DNA of 64,000 nucleotides from Rahnella woolbedingensis (GCF_003602095.1 NZ_RAHH01000005.1:62001-126000), one strand, 5' to 3'. Counted from the stretch's first letter, positions 1 to 9,383 are shown. Translations and numbers: made by a program. The notes: generated by a model from the letters alone, not told the origin.

Positions 1-84
1 GGCAGTGTTGGGCAGAACTGTGGAGTGGGCTGGAACAAGGAGAACGTCGTCGAACGTTAGTGCTTCTTTTGCGATACGTAGCAT
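1..84 (-). CDS. guaB: IMP dehydrogenase, N-terminal fragment (cut by window edge)
   Basis: The complement of bases 84-1 translates from an ATG to 28 residues beginning [20 protein letters not shown], which is the conserved N-terminus of enterobacterial GuaB. GuaB oxidises IMP to XMP with NAD in the cytoplasm, the committed step of GMP synthesis. The rest of the gene lies outside the window. It is divergent from xseA, as in E. coli, so the intervening 168 bases should carry both promoters. The purine-repression site expected there was not resolved by eye. Confidence 0.9.
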
Positions 85-252
85 GGGCAATATCTCACCA
101 AGGTGGATGCGGAAAAGATAAAATATTGCAGCGGGAGTATACAGGTGAGTAGGCATTCCGACCAGAACTATTTCAAAAACTTCTTGATTACCATTCTCTG
201 GCATGTAGTATCGACCGATTAAGTCTCTGTTTTTGAATTTGATCTGGATCAC

Positions 253-1626
253 ATGTCGATACCTTCTTCGCCTCCAATTTTTACCGTAAGCCGCCTGAAT
301 CAGACGGTCAGACAGTTGCTGGAAAACGAAATGGGTCAGGTCTGGCTCTCCGGCGAGATTTCAAATTTCTCCCAGCCGTCTTCCGGTCACTGGTATTTCA
401 CCCTCAAAGATGACCGCGCGCAGGTCAAATGTGCGATGTTCCGCAACACCAATCGCCGCACGACTTTCCGTCCGCAAAACGGTCAGCAGGTGTTGGTTCG
501 CGCGACCATTACTTTGTATGAACCGCGTGGCGATTATCAGCTGATTGCCGAAAGCATGCAGGAAGCCGGTGACGGCCTGTTGCAGCAAAAATTCGATTTA
601 CTCAAACAACAACTGGCCGCCGAAGGTCTGTTTGATGCTCAGTTCAAACAGCCACTGCCCTCACCTGCTAAATGCGTCGGCGTGATCACCTCCGCCAGCG
701 GCGCTGCGCTGCATGACGTCTTAAATGTCTTAAAACGTCGCGACCCGTCGTTACCCGTCATTATCTATCCAACCTCCGTTCAGGGCGTGGATGCACCGGC
801 GCAAATTGTCCGTGCCATCCAACTGGCAAATACCCGTGAAGAAGTGGATGTGTTGATTGTCGGGCGCGGTGGCGGTTCGCTGGAAGATTTGTGGAGTTTT
901 AATGATGAGCGTGTGGCGCGGGCAATTTTTGCCAGCCGCATTCCTGTTGTCAGCGCCGTCGGCCACGAAACCGATGTCACCATTGCCGATTTTGTTGCGG
1001 ATTTGCGTGCGCCAACGCCTTCCGCCGCCGCAGAACTCATCAGCCGCAATCAGCTTGAACTGCTGCGCCAGATCCAGTCGCAGCAACAGCGCCTTGAGAT
1101 GGCGATGGATTATTACCTCGCGCAGCTGACTCAGCGCTTCACGCGTCTGAATCATCGCCTGCAACAGCAACATCCGCATTTACGACTGGCACGCCAGCAA
1201 ACGGCGCTGTTCAAATTGCGTCGTCGGCTGGATGAAGCGATGCAAAACCATTTGCGCCAGATGCTGCGCCGTACCGACCGTTTACAGCAACGCCTGACGC
1301 AACAGCAGCCGCAACCGCGTATTCACCGCGCCCAGCAGCGGGTTCAGCAGTTGCAATACCGGCTGCAACAGGCGATGTCATCACAGCTGACCGAAAGCCG
1401 TCAGCGTTTTGGTACCGCCTGCACACAGCTTGAGAGCGTCAGCCCGCTGGCGACTCTCGCCCGTGGTTACAGCGTGACGACGACACCGCAGGGCGCATTG
1501 CTGAAGAAAACGACGCAGACTAAAGCGGGCGAAACGCTGAAAACACGTCTGGCCGATGGCTGGATTGAAAGTGAAGTGAAATCGGTTGTCGTTGAGAAGA
1601 AAGCGCGGAAACGTGCGGTTAAATAA
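253..1626 (+). CDS. xseA: Exodeoxyribonuclease VII large subunit
   Basis: 457 residues, almost the same length as E. coli XseA (456). With XseB it forms the cytoplasmic single-strand exonuclease that degrades DNA from both ends and acts in mismatch repair and damage processing. The N-terminal OB-fold region (about residues 1-105, with [10 protein letters not shown]) is followed by the catalytic core (about 125-320, with [30 protein letters not shown] and [17 protein letters not shown]). A long glutamine/arginine-rich coiled-coil stretch follows (about 270-400) before the C-terminal segment. The ATG follows directly after GGATCAC. The divergent guaB neighbour matches E. coli order. xseB is not in this window. 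Confidence 0.97.
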
Positions 1627-1650
1627 GCTTTGGGTTTAACCCCCTCCCTG

Positions 1651-1672
1651 CCTCCCCCTTCGCAGGGGGAGG
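1651..1672. terminator. Hairpin between convergent xseA and GH31 gene
   Basis: Eight-base perfect inverted repeat, CCTCCCCC and GGGGGAGG, around a TTCGCA loop. It sits between the convergent stop codons of xseA and the glycosidase gene. Neither side has a strong T-tract, so it may act as a bidirectional terminator or simply as an RNA-stabilising hairpin. Confidence 0.55.
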
Positions 1673-1684
1673 TGATTGAAATAA

Positions 1685-4048
1685 TTAAAGATTATAGCTG
1701 TTTGTTCTCACGCCATTCACCCAGACTTCGCGCGCTTCACCTTGCGGCAGCACGATGCTCAGCGCGTTCCAGCCCGGTTTGAAATCCCCGCGCTGCGTCA
1801 GCGTGATGTTGATTCGCTGATCGTCACTCGAGATATCCCAGTTCAGCCACAGTGCATGATTCTGGTCCCAGCGATGGCTTTCGCCGTCGTCCTCAAACAA
1901 CATGCCTGACGATTTAGCCTGACCTGGTGCCGGATATACGTGCAATTCACGTAATGTATCTTTGCTGGCATCAACATGCGCCAGACGGCAGGATTGCGGC
2001 AGCGCAGCGCCCGCGCGAACCAGCAGTGGCAGACGATCCAAAGGTGCATTCAGTGTGACTGTCTGACCGCCAGCAAACCATTCGCCGGTATAGAAATCGC
2101 ACCAGCCGGTGCCGTTATCAGGCAGATAAACGTCACGCTCACGCTGACCTTCATCCACCACGCTGGCGACCAGCAAATCACGGCCCATCAGGAAATCGTC
2201 GGTTTCCGCGAAGGTATTTTGGTCGTGCTCGTGATCGAGGAATGTCGGGCGCAGCATCGGCTCGTCATCCGCATGAGCCTGCCATAACAAGGTGTAAAAA
2301 TACGGCAGCAAACGGTAGCGCAGACGGATAGCGTCGCGGATAAGCGGCGTCACCTGCGGGTACATCCACGGCTCATTCACTGTGTGATCGTCATTCCATG
2401 AATGGATGGTAAAACGCGGATGCATCACGCCGTTTTGCACCCAGCGGACGAACAGTTCTGCATCCGGCTTATCGCCGGAAAATCCGCCGACATCGTGCCC
2501 GACGTTATACAAACCGGATAAACTCATGCCGATGCCCATGCGGGTGTTGTAACGCAGCGTCTGCCAGTTAGTGCGGTTATCGCCGCTCCACGTTTGCACA
2601 TAACGCTGCATACCCGCACAACCGGAACGTGAAATCAGATACGGGCGGGTTTCCGGTGCAAAACTTTGCTGCGCTTCAAAAGATGCCCGCATCATCAGCA
2701 GCGGCATCACCGGCCGGATATGTTTGATGGCGATGGATTTGCCGAAGCCGTGGCAGCGCGCATCGCTGTCCCAGACTTCATATTCGTTATTGTCGTTCCA
2801 CGTCGACCCGATGCCTTTTTGCAGCAACTGCTGGGTCACGCCCTTCTGCCACCAGCGGACGGCGGAAGGATGGGTGAAATCGAGATGCGAGCCTTCGTCG
2901 TCCCAGAATACAGAGCGTTCCGGTACATTGTTTTCGCTGTCGCGGATAAACAGCCCCTGCTCCGCGACCTGCCCGTACTGCGGGTGATCCTGCAACAGGC
3001 AAGGTTTGATATTGGCAGCCAGACGGATACCGGCGTCGAGAAACGCCTTTGACATCACTTCCGGCTCCGGCACTTTGTCGTAGTTCCAGTTGAAGACGTA
3101 ACGCTTATTGCCAATCGACGTATAACCCGATGAAAGCTGGAACGAATCGCACGGAATTTCATGCTGCTGGCACAGAGTGATGAATTTCATCAGTTGCTGC
3201 TGGGCATCCGGCGCATCGGTGTAATACATGGTCGAGCCGCTGTAACCGAGGCTCCATTTCGGGCCAAAGGTGGTTTTACCGGTCAGACGGACCAGTTTTT
3301 TGGTAACGTCGAGAGTCGTTGGCCCGATGAAAAGGTAATAATCCAGATCGCCCGCTTCGGCGCTGAAACGACGATAAGGCAGATGGTAATTATCCAGTTC
3401 ATTACCGAGATCTAACCAGACATTGCTGAGATTGTCGTAGAACACGCCAAAACTCACCTCATTACGGCGCGTCAGGGTGAACGGAATATGTTTGTACAAC
3501 GGATCGGTGCTTGCGGCGTTGTAGCCCATCGCATCCAGATTGCGCATTTCAAAACGGCGACCACTGCGGTTGAGATCGCCGGCTTTTTCGCCCAGCCCGT
3601 ACACGCCATCCCGCGCCTCGCGCAGCTGATAGTGCGCCGACGCATCGTTCTTAACGCCGAGCATGTACGCGCCGGTTTTACGGTCTTTCACCAGCGGCAG
3701 CCACGCGCCGTCCTCATTCTTATATTCCCACTCGAGCCACAACGGCTGATGCACCGTAACGCGCAGCGCGTCAGTGGTCAGCGTCAGGCCGTCTTCGCGT
3801 TGCTCCAGCTGGTAGCCGGGCAGTGAGAAGCCTTCGCTGCTCAGGCGGTCACGTCCTTCCCAGGGCACATCATTTTGTGGCGCAATGCTCCAGGTACGAT
3901 CCAGCGCAAGTTCGCCATTGCGCTGAATAAATACGCGGATTAATCCCTGCTCCAGCACACGCAGGGAAAACAGATGCTTACCGTCAACCTGTAAATCAAC
4001 GCCTGCGTCGTGTTGCCCGGCAAGCTCCCAGTGTTTTAACGTCTTCAT
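1685..4048 (-). CDS. Glycoside hydrolase family 31 (alpha-glucosidase/alpha-xylosidase type)
   Basis: 787 residues with no signal peptide, so probably cytoplasmic. GH31 enzymes are retaining alpha-glycosidases. The N-terminal beta-sandwich (to about 250) contains DGVYGLGEKAG, a typical GH31 region. The barrel carries FGPKWSLGYSGS (about 261-271), the probable nucleophile Asp419 in STWNDNNEYE, the probable acid/base Asp490 in TWSGDNRTNW, and NVGHDVGGFSG (about 515-525). The motif W-N-D-N-N-E differs from the more usual W-x-D-M-N-E at one position. Its ATG overlaps the stop codon of the upstream transporter by 4 bases, indicating translational coupling and a shared substrate. A LacI-type regulator is divergent. 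Substrate specificity cannot be read from sequence; alpha-glucosides, alpha-xylosides and rarer sugars are all possible. Confidence 0.9.
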   Translation of the reverse strand: MKTLKHWELAGQHDAGVDLQVDGKHLFSLRVLEQGLIRVFIQRNGELALDRTWSIAPQNDVPWEGRDRLSSEGFSLPGYQLEQREDGLTLTTDALRVTVHQPLWLEWEYKNEDGAWLPLVKDRKTGAYMLGVKNDASAHYQLREARDGVYGLGEKAGDLNRSGRRFEMRNLDAMGYNAASTDPLYKHIPFTLTRRNEVSFGVFYDNLSNVWLDLGNELDNYHLPYRRFSAEAGDLDYYLFIGPTTLDVTKKLVRLTGKTTFGPKWSLGYSGSTMYYTDAPDAQQQLMKFITLCQQHEIPCDSFQLSSGYTSIGNKRYVFNWNYDKVPEPEVMSKAFLDAGIRLAANIKPCLLQDHPQYGQVAEQGLFIRDSENNVPERSVFWDDEGSHLDFTHPSAVRWWQKGVTQQLLQKGIGSTWNDNNEYEVWDSDARCHGFGKSIAIKHIRPVMPLLMMRASFEAQQSFAPETRPYLISRSGCAGMQRYVQTWSGDNRTNWQTLRYNTRMGIGMSLSGLYNVGHDVGGFSGDKPDAELFVRWVQNGVMHPRFTIHSWNDDHTVNEPWMYPQVTPLIRDAIRLRYRLLPYFYTLLWQAHADDEPMLRPTFLDHEHDQNTFAETDDFLMGRDLLVASVVDEGQRERDVYLPDNGTGWCDFYTGEWFAGGQTVTLNAPLDRLPLLVRAGAALPQSCRLAHVDASKDTLRELHVYPAPGQAKSSGMLFEDDGESHRWDQNHALWLNWDISSDDQRINITLTQRGDFKPGWNALSIVLPQGEAREVWVNGVRTNSYNL

Positions 4049-5358
4049 ACACTCTCCCTTTTTGCCGGATTGCGGCGTTCAGCGATCAGGGCAATCAGGA
4101 AGACTGCGCCGATCAAATCAAAGAATCCCATGGCGATAAACAGCGGATTGAAGCCCATTTTGTCGGCAACAGCGCCGATCAGAAGTGAAAACAGGAAGCT
4201 GGCGATCCATGCAGAAGATCCGCGCATACCATTCACCGTCGCCACCTGATTTTTATCAAATGTCTCGACCACTACGGCGCTCAGCATGCAGGAGATCACC
4301 TGATGGCCGAATCCGCCAATGGAGATCAGCGCGATGGCGGCGTACGGGCTTTGTGTCACGGCAACCAGCGCCAGAGACAGCATCATAAATGCGCCGGTGA
4401 CGGAGCTGGCGACGATGGAGTTAATGCGGGTGCAGCCAAACACTTTGCGATACAGCGTGGTGAGATAGCCACTGGCAATACTGCCCAAATCGGCGGCCAG
4501 GAACGGCAGCCAGGCGAACATCACGATGTGTTTTAAATCCATCCCGCGTTCGTTGGCGAGGTACAGCGGCACCCAGAAACTGAACACGGCCCATGCGGGT
4601 TCAGCCAGAAATGCCGGAATGGCGATACCGTAGAATTTTTTGTTTTTGCAGACCACTTTCAGCGACTGGATAAACGGCAGACGCGTTTGTTGCGGCTCAT
4701 TATCGGAGCGGATCAGCGCCAGTTCGTCTTTGCTTAAGTTCGGGTGTGTTTCCGGTGAATGGTAGAACTTCCACCACAGCAAAACCCAGAACATCGACAA
4801 CACGCCGCAAAACAGGAAAGCCCCGCGCCAGCCAAATGACAGATGAGCAACCAGGATAATCGGCGGAGCCAGCATGGCGCCAATCGAGAAACCGACACCC
4901 GCCCAGCCTGCGGCGACCGGACGTTCCTTACGCGGGAACCAGTCGGAAATCGCTTTGGCATTGGCCGGCGTCGCCGCCGCCTCTGCGCTGCCCATAAAGA
5001 AGCGCAACACCGCCAGCTGGATCCAGCTGCCCGCACCGGCGTGCAGCATACAAACGACGGCCCAGATTGAAGCGCAAATCAGGAAACCCAGTTTTAATCC
5101 AATTACGTCAATCAGCCAGCCGCACAGCGGCTGGAAGATAGTATAAGCCGCCTGAAACGCCGCCACGATGTAGGAATATTGTTCGGTGGTCATGTTCAGG
5201 CTGGTTTTCAGTTCAGCCGCCAGCAGACCCAGAGAATTTCGCGTGACGTAGTTCACCGTCACGCCAAGCAGGAACAGCGCCAGCATCCACCAGCGTAAAG
5301 CTTTTATTTTTCGACGTCCGGCAACAGCGGTCGTTTCGGTGTTGATCTGAATTGTCAT
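4045..5358 (-). CDS. MFS transporter, ACS/ExuT-like (sugar or sugar acid uptake)
   Basis: 437 residues with 12 predicted membrane spans and MFS signatures after TM2 (GWLIDVIGLKLGF) and in the first half (NAKAISDWFPRKERPVAAG). The N-terminal NYVTRNSLGLLAAEL and overall layout resemble hexuronate/glycoside permeases of the anion:cation symporter group such as ExuT. The ATG is preceded by GGGAG at 8 bases. It is the first gene of a two-gene unit with the GH31 glycosidase (4-base overlap), so it most likely imports the intact glycoside that the glycosidase cleaves inside the cell. The substrate is inferred only from context. Confidence 0.85.
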   Translation of the reverse strand: MTIQINTETTAVAGRRKIKALRWWMLALFLLGVTVNYVTRNSLGLLAAELKTSLNMTTEQYSYIVAAFQAAYTIFQPLCGWLIDVIGLKLGFLICASIWAVVCMLHAGAGSWIQLAVLRFFMGSAEAAATPANAKAISDWFPRKERPVAAGWAGVGFSIGAMLAPPIILVAHLSFGWRGAFLFCGVLSMFWVLLWWKFYHSPETHPNLSKDELALIRSDNEPQQTRLPFIQSLKVVCKNKKFYGIAIPAFLAEPAWAVFSFWVPLYLANERGMDLKHIVMFAWLPFLAADLGSIASGYLTTLYRKVFGCTRINSIVASSVTGAFMMLSLALVAVTQSPYAAIALISIGGFGHQVISCMLSAVVVETFDKNQVATVNGMRGSSAWIASFLFSLLIGAVADKMGFNPLFIAMGFFDLIGAVFLIALIAERRNPAKRESV

Positions 5359-5572
5359 GTCCGTTCTCCCACCCGTCGGCTCGGCCGCAGATGATGTGTT
5401 ATATGAGGTACTTCTGCAGAGTAGGCAGACGGATTTGTGAGCGAAACGTGATTTTTTGCAAAAGCTTTCACGCTATAACTGCTGGGCGAATTCAGGACGG
5501 ATAAAAGCTTATGTGTTCCCGACCTTCTCAGGTGAAAAATTTTGCACGGACGATTTTGAAGGAGATCACAGT
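5359..5572. promoter_or_regulatory. Divergent control region of the GH31/MFS unit and LacI-type gene
   Basis: This 214-base region separates the transporter and regulator genes. It contains two AAGCTT-centred near-palindromes, AAAAGCTTTCA at about 5460-5470 and ATAAAAGCTTATG at about 5503-5515. Both resemble the short palindromic operators used by LacI-family proteins. No clear CRP site was found. The operator assignment is inference from position and symmetry. Confidence 0.35.
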
Positions 5573-6655
5573 TTGAAAGGAAAGTTAAATATCCAGCAAA
5601 TTGCCGACCAAACAGGGCTGTCCATCAGCACGGTTTCACGGGTTCTGGCGGGAAAAAATAATACCAGCAGCAAAGCTCGCGACTGCGTACTGGAGTGTGC
5701 GAAAGCTCAGGGAGTGTTCAGCGGGCTTTCCACCGGCAGGCTGATGCTCAATAACATCATGATTTTCGCCCCGGCCCGGGCTTTTGATGTGCGCAGCGAT
5801 ATTTTTTACTACAAGGCAATCCAGGGCATTCTGGCAGCCACCGCCAATCATGAAGTGCGTGTCCGCTACTGTGCGATGGAAGAAGAAAACGCCGACGCGG
5901 CGCTGTTTATCGCCAAAATGACGGACCCGATAACCGAAGCCGGGCTGCTGGTTGGCATTGACGATCCGCATATTCACCAGCTTGCCTCCGAGATGGGGAA
6001 ACCTTGCGTGCTGGTTAACTGCTATGACCGCTTTATGCACCATGACAGCGTGAGCCCCGACCATCAGACGATGGGCGATTTTGCCTGCGATTATCTTTTT
6101 TCGCAGGGCCATAAGCACATCGTGACCGTGCAGTGTCTGCGCCGCCATACGATGGAACTGCGACTGACCGGCATCAAACAGGCGTTTGCGCGGCATCATC
6201 AGACCTTCTGTGACAAGCAACATTTGATTAATACTTCCGGATTTGGCGCACAGGAAAGTGAACAGGCACTGCTGGAATATCTGGATTCGTTGTCACCGGA
6301 ACAGCCTGTTCCCACCGCCATTCTGGCCGGCGGCGATTTTATGGCGTCGGGCATCGTGTCGGCCTTGTCAAAACGCGGTTTGTCCGTACCGGGTGATATC
6401 AGTATTATCAGCACCGACGGGTTTAATCTGGCGGAGATCCACGACGTTCCACTGACCTCTGTCCATGTGCCGCGTGATGAACTGGGCGCAGAGGCGATTG
6501 CGTTACTTCAGCGCCGCATGCTTCGCCCTGATGCACCGCATACCACGCAGCTGTTACAAGGCAAACTGGTGGTGCGGGATTCGGTCAGAAAAGCCTCCGG
6601 ACGCGCCGTAACATCACATCCGCATAAATTGTATGATCTGCAGCCGGACAGATAA
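5573..6655 (+). CDS. LacI-family transcriptional regulator (TTG start)
   Basis: 360 residues from a TTG codon. An open frame continues 39 codons upstream to an ATG at 5456, but that extension has no homology-like features. The TTG has an excellent AAGGAG at 5559-5564, 8 bases upstream, and places the LacI helix-turn-helix (NIQQIADQTGLSISTVSRVL) at the normal N-terminal position. The remainder is a periplasmic-binding-protein-like effector domain, with GDISIISTDGFNLAE and the dimerisation-type end VPLTSVHVPRDELGAEAI. It is divergent from the ExuT-like transporter/GH31 pair and is presumably its substrate-responsive repressor. The effector is unknown. Confidence 0.87.
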   Translation: MKGKLNIQQIADQTGLSISTVSRVLAGKNNTSSKARDCVLECAKAQGVFSGLSTGRLMLNNIMIFAPARAFDVRSDIFYYKAIQGILAATANHEVRVRYCAMEEENADAALFIAKMTDPITEAGLLVGIDDPHIHQLASEMGKPCVLVNCYDRFMHHDSVSPDHQTMGDFACDYLFSQGHKHIVTVQCLRRHTMELRLTGIKQAFARHHQTFCDKQHLINTSGFGAQESEQALLEYLDSLSPEQPVPTAILAGGDFMASGIVSALSKRGLSVPGDISIISTDGFNLAEIHDVPLTSVHVPRDELGAEAIALLQRRMLRPDAPHTTQLLQGKLVVRDSVRKASGRAVTSHPHKLYDLQPDR

Positions 6656-6790
6656 TTCTCATCTTTAGCTGACGTGACGCTTCACAGGCCTATACTGACG
6701 GTGATGGCGAATCATTAGCCGCACTTCAGTATCCGATGGTCAGAACACCTTTCTTTCACCTGCGGGTGAGCCTTGATAAGGAGATTCACG

Positions 6791-7825
6791 ATGAATCACA
6801 GTTCAGAGAAGCGTTACAACAGTGTTATCCCTCCGTACATGCTTAACCGTATTATCGAACACGGATCAGAACCCCAGCGCCGGTGCGCGAAACAAACGCT
6901 GGTACACGTCAATACGCTGATGGCACAACCTTATGCGAAGCCGCAGAAGATTGTGACCGCCAAAGCCGGTCAGGTTGAGCGTGATATTTATGACGCTAAA
7001 AACACCACGCAACTGCCGGGCGAGTCAGTCCGTAAAGAAGGTCAGGCCAGTAATGGCGATGTGGCGGTTGATGAGGCCTTTGATTATCTCGGCGTCACTT
7101 ATGATTTCTTCTGGCAGGCGTACAAACGCAACTCGCTCGATGGCAAAGGGCTGGCGCTGCTTGGCACCGTTCACTACGACAAAGGCTATCAGAATGCATT
7201 CTGGAACGGTCAGCAGATGGTCTTTGGTGACGGCGACGGAGAAATCTTCAACCGTTTCACTATCGCCATTGATGTGGTTGGGCATGAGCTTTCCCACGGT
7301 GTGACGGAATCTGAAGCCGGTCTGGACTATAACGGGCAATCGGGTGCGCTGAATGAATCGCTGTCGGATGTGTTTGGCTCGCTGGTGAAACAGTTCCATC
7401 TGAAACAAACCGCCGACAAAGCCGACTGGATTATCGGTGAAGGGCTGCTGGCAAAAGGCATTCACGGCACCGGCCTGCGTTCGATGTCCCATCCCGGCAC
7501 CGCCTATGACGATCCGTTACTTGGCAAAGATCCGCAGCCTGCCGACATGAAAGGTTATGTGAACACCCGTGACGATAACGGCGGCGTACATATCAATTCA
7601 GGGATCCCTAACCGCGCATTTTATCTGGCGGCCACTAAACTGGGTGGGAACGCCTGGGAGCGTGCAGGTTATGTCTGGTATGACACGGTATGCGATAAAT
7701 CCCTGGCGAAAGATGCTGACTTTGTTGCCTTCGCTCAGTTGACGGTCAAAAACGCGGACAAACGCTTTGACGATACCGTCGCACAAGCGGTGCGTGAAGC
7801 CTGGGAGCAGGTTGGAGTGATGTAA
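6791..7825 (+). CDS. Protealysin-like M4 (thermolysin family) metalloprotease
   Basis: 344 residues, close to Serratia protealysin (about 341). The start ATG has AAGGAG at 6778-6783; an upstream in-frame ATG at 6773 lacks one. There is no signal peptide. The short propeptide contains the PPY motif (SVIPPYML, residues 11-18) typical of protealysin-like precursors, which are processed autocatalytically. Zinc ligands and catalytic residues are visible: H165-E166-L-S-H169 (HEXXH), Glu189 in GALNESLSDVFG, and the C-terminal HINSGIPNRAFYL holding the second catalytic His. Known protealysins cleave actin and outer-membrane proteins and are linked to host-cell invasion in Serratia. The next gene follows directly and encodes the cognate inhibitor. 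Confidence 0.94.
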   Translation: MNHSSEKRYNSVIPPYMLNRIIEHGSEPQRRCAKQTLVHVNTLMAQPYAKPQKIVTAKAGQVERDIYDAKNTTQLPGESVRKEGQASNGDVAVDEAFDYLGVTYDFFWQAYKRNSLDGKGLALLGTVHYDKGYQNAFWNGQQMVFGDGDGEIFNRFTIAIDVVGHELSHGVTESEAGLDYNGQSGALNESLSDVFGSLVKQFHLKQTADKADWIIGEGLLAKGIHGTGLRSMSHPGTAYDDPLLGKDPQPADMKGYVNTRDDNGGVHINSGIPNRAFYLAATKLGGNAWERAGYVWYDTVCDKSLAKDADFVAFAQLTVKNADKRFDDTVAQAVREAWEQVGVM

Positions 7826-8170
7826 ATGAAACCTTTAGATTCGCTGGAAAGTAATACGGTAATTGAAATCTACCGTGAGGGAGGGGTCGCATTTATCCCC
7901 AAACTCAGCGGACCGCGACGGGTCGAGCTTTCGGGCATGAGCGATGATAAACGGCGTGAAATTTGCCAGCTGATCAATAAAGCTTTGCCCTATGCTCAGG
8001 AAAAAGAAAACGCCGGTCGGGGTGACCAGCGTTATTTCCGTCTCGAGATTTACTACGCGTCGGCAGAGCATTCCGCCAGTCTGGTGGTGATTATTCCCGA
8101 AACCGAGACACCCGAAGAACTGGTCGATTTATGGAAGCAGGCTCTGCCCGACGATCACTCATCCGAATAA
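7826..8170 (+). CDS. Emfourin-type protein inhibitor of the M4 protease
   Basis: 114 residues starting immediately after the protease stop codon (TAAATG), so translation is almost certainly coupled. Position and size match emfourin (M4in), the intracellular slow-binding inhibitor encoded downstream of protealysin in Serratia. The protein is acidic and soluble, with no signal peptide. Features seen include VIEIYREGGVAFIPKL near the N-terminus and the C-terminal ETPEELVDLWKQALPDD. Its 3' end overlaps the convergent yfgJ by 16 bases. The family call rests on context plus overall resemblance, not on a signature motif. Confidence 0.82.
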   Translation: MKPLDSLESNTVIEIYREGGVAFIPKLSGPRRVELSGMSDDKRREICQLINKALPYAQEKENAGRGDQRYFRLEIYYASAEHSASLVVIIPETETPEELVDLWKQALPDDHSSE

Positions 8171-8385
8171 GGTGAATACGTAAACGTTACCCTTTTTTTA
8201 GAAATCATCCCATGCCCGTTTTGGCAGAAGTAATCTACCGCTCCGCAGGCTTTCAGTTCCTGCAACGGTTGCTGGCAATCCGGGCATAACGCCGTTTGCT
8301 TATAATTGGTATGGCACGTGTCACAGTGGAAGTGACCGCTTACCCAGCTCATCGGCTGACCGCAAACAGGACAGAGCGCATCCAT
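8155..8385 (-). CDS. yfgJ: Zinc-ribbon protein YfgJ
   Basis: 76 residues. The C-terminal half (ALCPDCQQPLQELKACGAVD, then YFCQNGHGMISKKRV) matches E. coli YfgJ almost residue for residue. Three Cys-rich pairs are visible (CPVC, CDTC, CPDC plus C..C-H), suggesting two rubredoxin-like zinc knuckles. The E. coli protein has no established function. The ATG is preceded by GAGGGG. It lies 12 bases after the AEC carrier gene, probably in the same transcript. Its end overlaps the convergent emfourin gene. Confidence 0.92.
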   Translation of the reverse strand: MDALCPVCGQPMSWVSGHFHCDTCHTNYKQTALCPDCQQPLQELKACGAVDYFCQNGHGMISKKRVTFTYSPYSDE

Positions 8386-8397
8386 CGTGTATCCCCT

Positions 8398-9354
8398 CTA
8401 AATGACGCCCAGCGTCCGCAGTAAATACAGACCCAGTGCAGTTGTGAAAAATGATCCCAGCGTCGTGACGGCAATAATGTTGGCCGCCAGCGTGGCATTA
8501 CCGCCCATCGCGCGGGTCATAACGTAGCTGCCCGCCGCAGTCGGTGTACAGGAAAAGAGAAATATAACGCCGAGTGCCGCGTCGCGAAAGCCAAACAGCC
8601 ATGCACCAAAGGTCATCAAAGCAGGCACAAATATCACACGCGAAGCAGAAGACCAGGCCGCCACGTTTGAACTGCGGAACATCGCTTTCCAGTCGAGGCT
8701 TGCTCCGGCACACAGCATCGCCAGCGGCAGCGCCATACCTGAAATAAAATCACCGGTACTGGCAATTGTCGGCAGCATCGGTAAATGGCTGTGCTGAAAC
8801 GCCAGTCCGAGCAGCAGACCGATGATCAGCGGATTCGTCACAATCCCATGCAAAACAGGCTTTAGCCCGATACGTTTCCCCTGCCCGCCTTTCAGGCTGC
8901 GGGTCAGCGTAATCACGGACAGCACGTTGAAAAGAATCACCGTCACCGCCAGGTACATCGACCCCAGCGCAATGCCCTCGCTGCCAAATGCCAGCGACGC
9001 ATAGGCCAGCCCGGCGATACCGGTATTCGCGCGAAATCCGCCCTGCACGAAAATGCCGCGCTCACGGGGATCTTTTACCAGCTTAATTGCCACCAGTTCC
9101 AGCAGCAGGAAGGTCACGACGGTACCAAGGCCACCATAAATGGCGAGCGGAAGATTAGAACCGGAAGAGTCGTGCCCTTGCGCCACGCTGAAAAACAGCA
9201 GACAAGGCAGCGCGATATTGAACACCAGACGGCTGGCTTTCTCGTTAAAACTGTCGTCCATCAGACCGGTGCGGCGTAAAACCATACCAAGCAAGAGGAT
9301 CAATAAATTGGGAACCGTAACACCAAACGCAAAACTCCAGGTCTGCCAGAACAT
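8398..9354 (-). CDS. AEC-family (auxin efflux carrier type) transporter
   Basis: 318 residues with about ten hydrophobic spans and a central break, as in AEC carriers such as E. coli MdcF/YfdV. The chosen ATG has AAGGAG at 8 bases; the frame continues upstream to 9411 but that part overlaps the der terminator. Segments such as GGFRANTGIAGLAYASLAFG and SCTPTAAGSYVMTRAMGGN are typical of the two inverted five-helix repeats. Substrates in the family are mostly small organic anions (malate, malonate, lactate); the substrate here is unknown. It lies between der and yfgJ on the same strand. Confidence 0.88.
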   Translation of the reverse strand: MFWQTWSFAFGVTVPNLLILLLGMVLRRTGLMDDSFNEKASRLVFNIALPCLLFFSVAQGHDSSGSNLPLAIYGGLGTVVTFLLLELVAIKLVKDPRERGIFVQGGFRANTGIAGLAYASLAFGSEGIALGSMYLAVTVILFNVLSVITLTRSLKGGQGKRIGLKPVLHGIVTNPLIIGLLLGLAFQHSHLPMLPTIASTGDFISGMALPLAMLCAGASLDWKAMFRSSNVAAWSSASRVIFVPALMTFGAWLFGFRDAALGVIFLFSCTPTAAGSYVMTRAMGGNATLAANIIAVTTLGSFFTTALGLYLLRTLGVI

Positions 9355-9383
9355 CCAGCCAGCTCCTTGCGTGAAAATGAAGA

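Noticed and set aside
751..1179. 142-residue minus-strand ORF inside xseA
   Set aside because: It is antisense to the conserved XseA core, has no ribosome site and no family features; a shadow frame.
2666..3052. 128-residue plus-strand ORF inside the GH31 gene
   Set aside because: Antisense to the conserved catalytic barrel of GH31; shadow frame from codon bias.
5456..5572. Longer N-terminus of the LacI-type regulator
   Set aside because: The extra 39 codons have no family match, while the TTG at 5573 has an ideal ribosome site and the HTH in the correct place.
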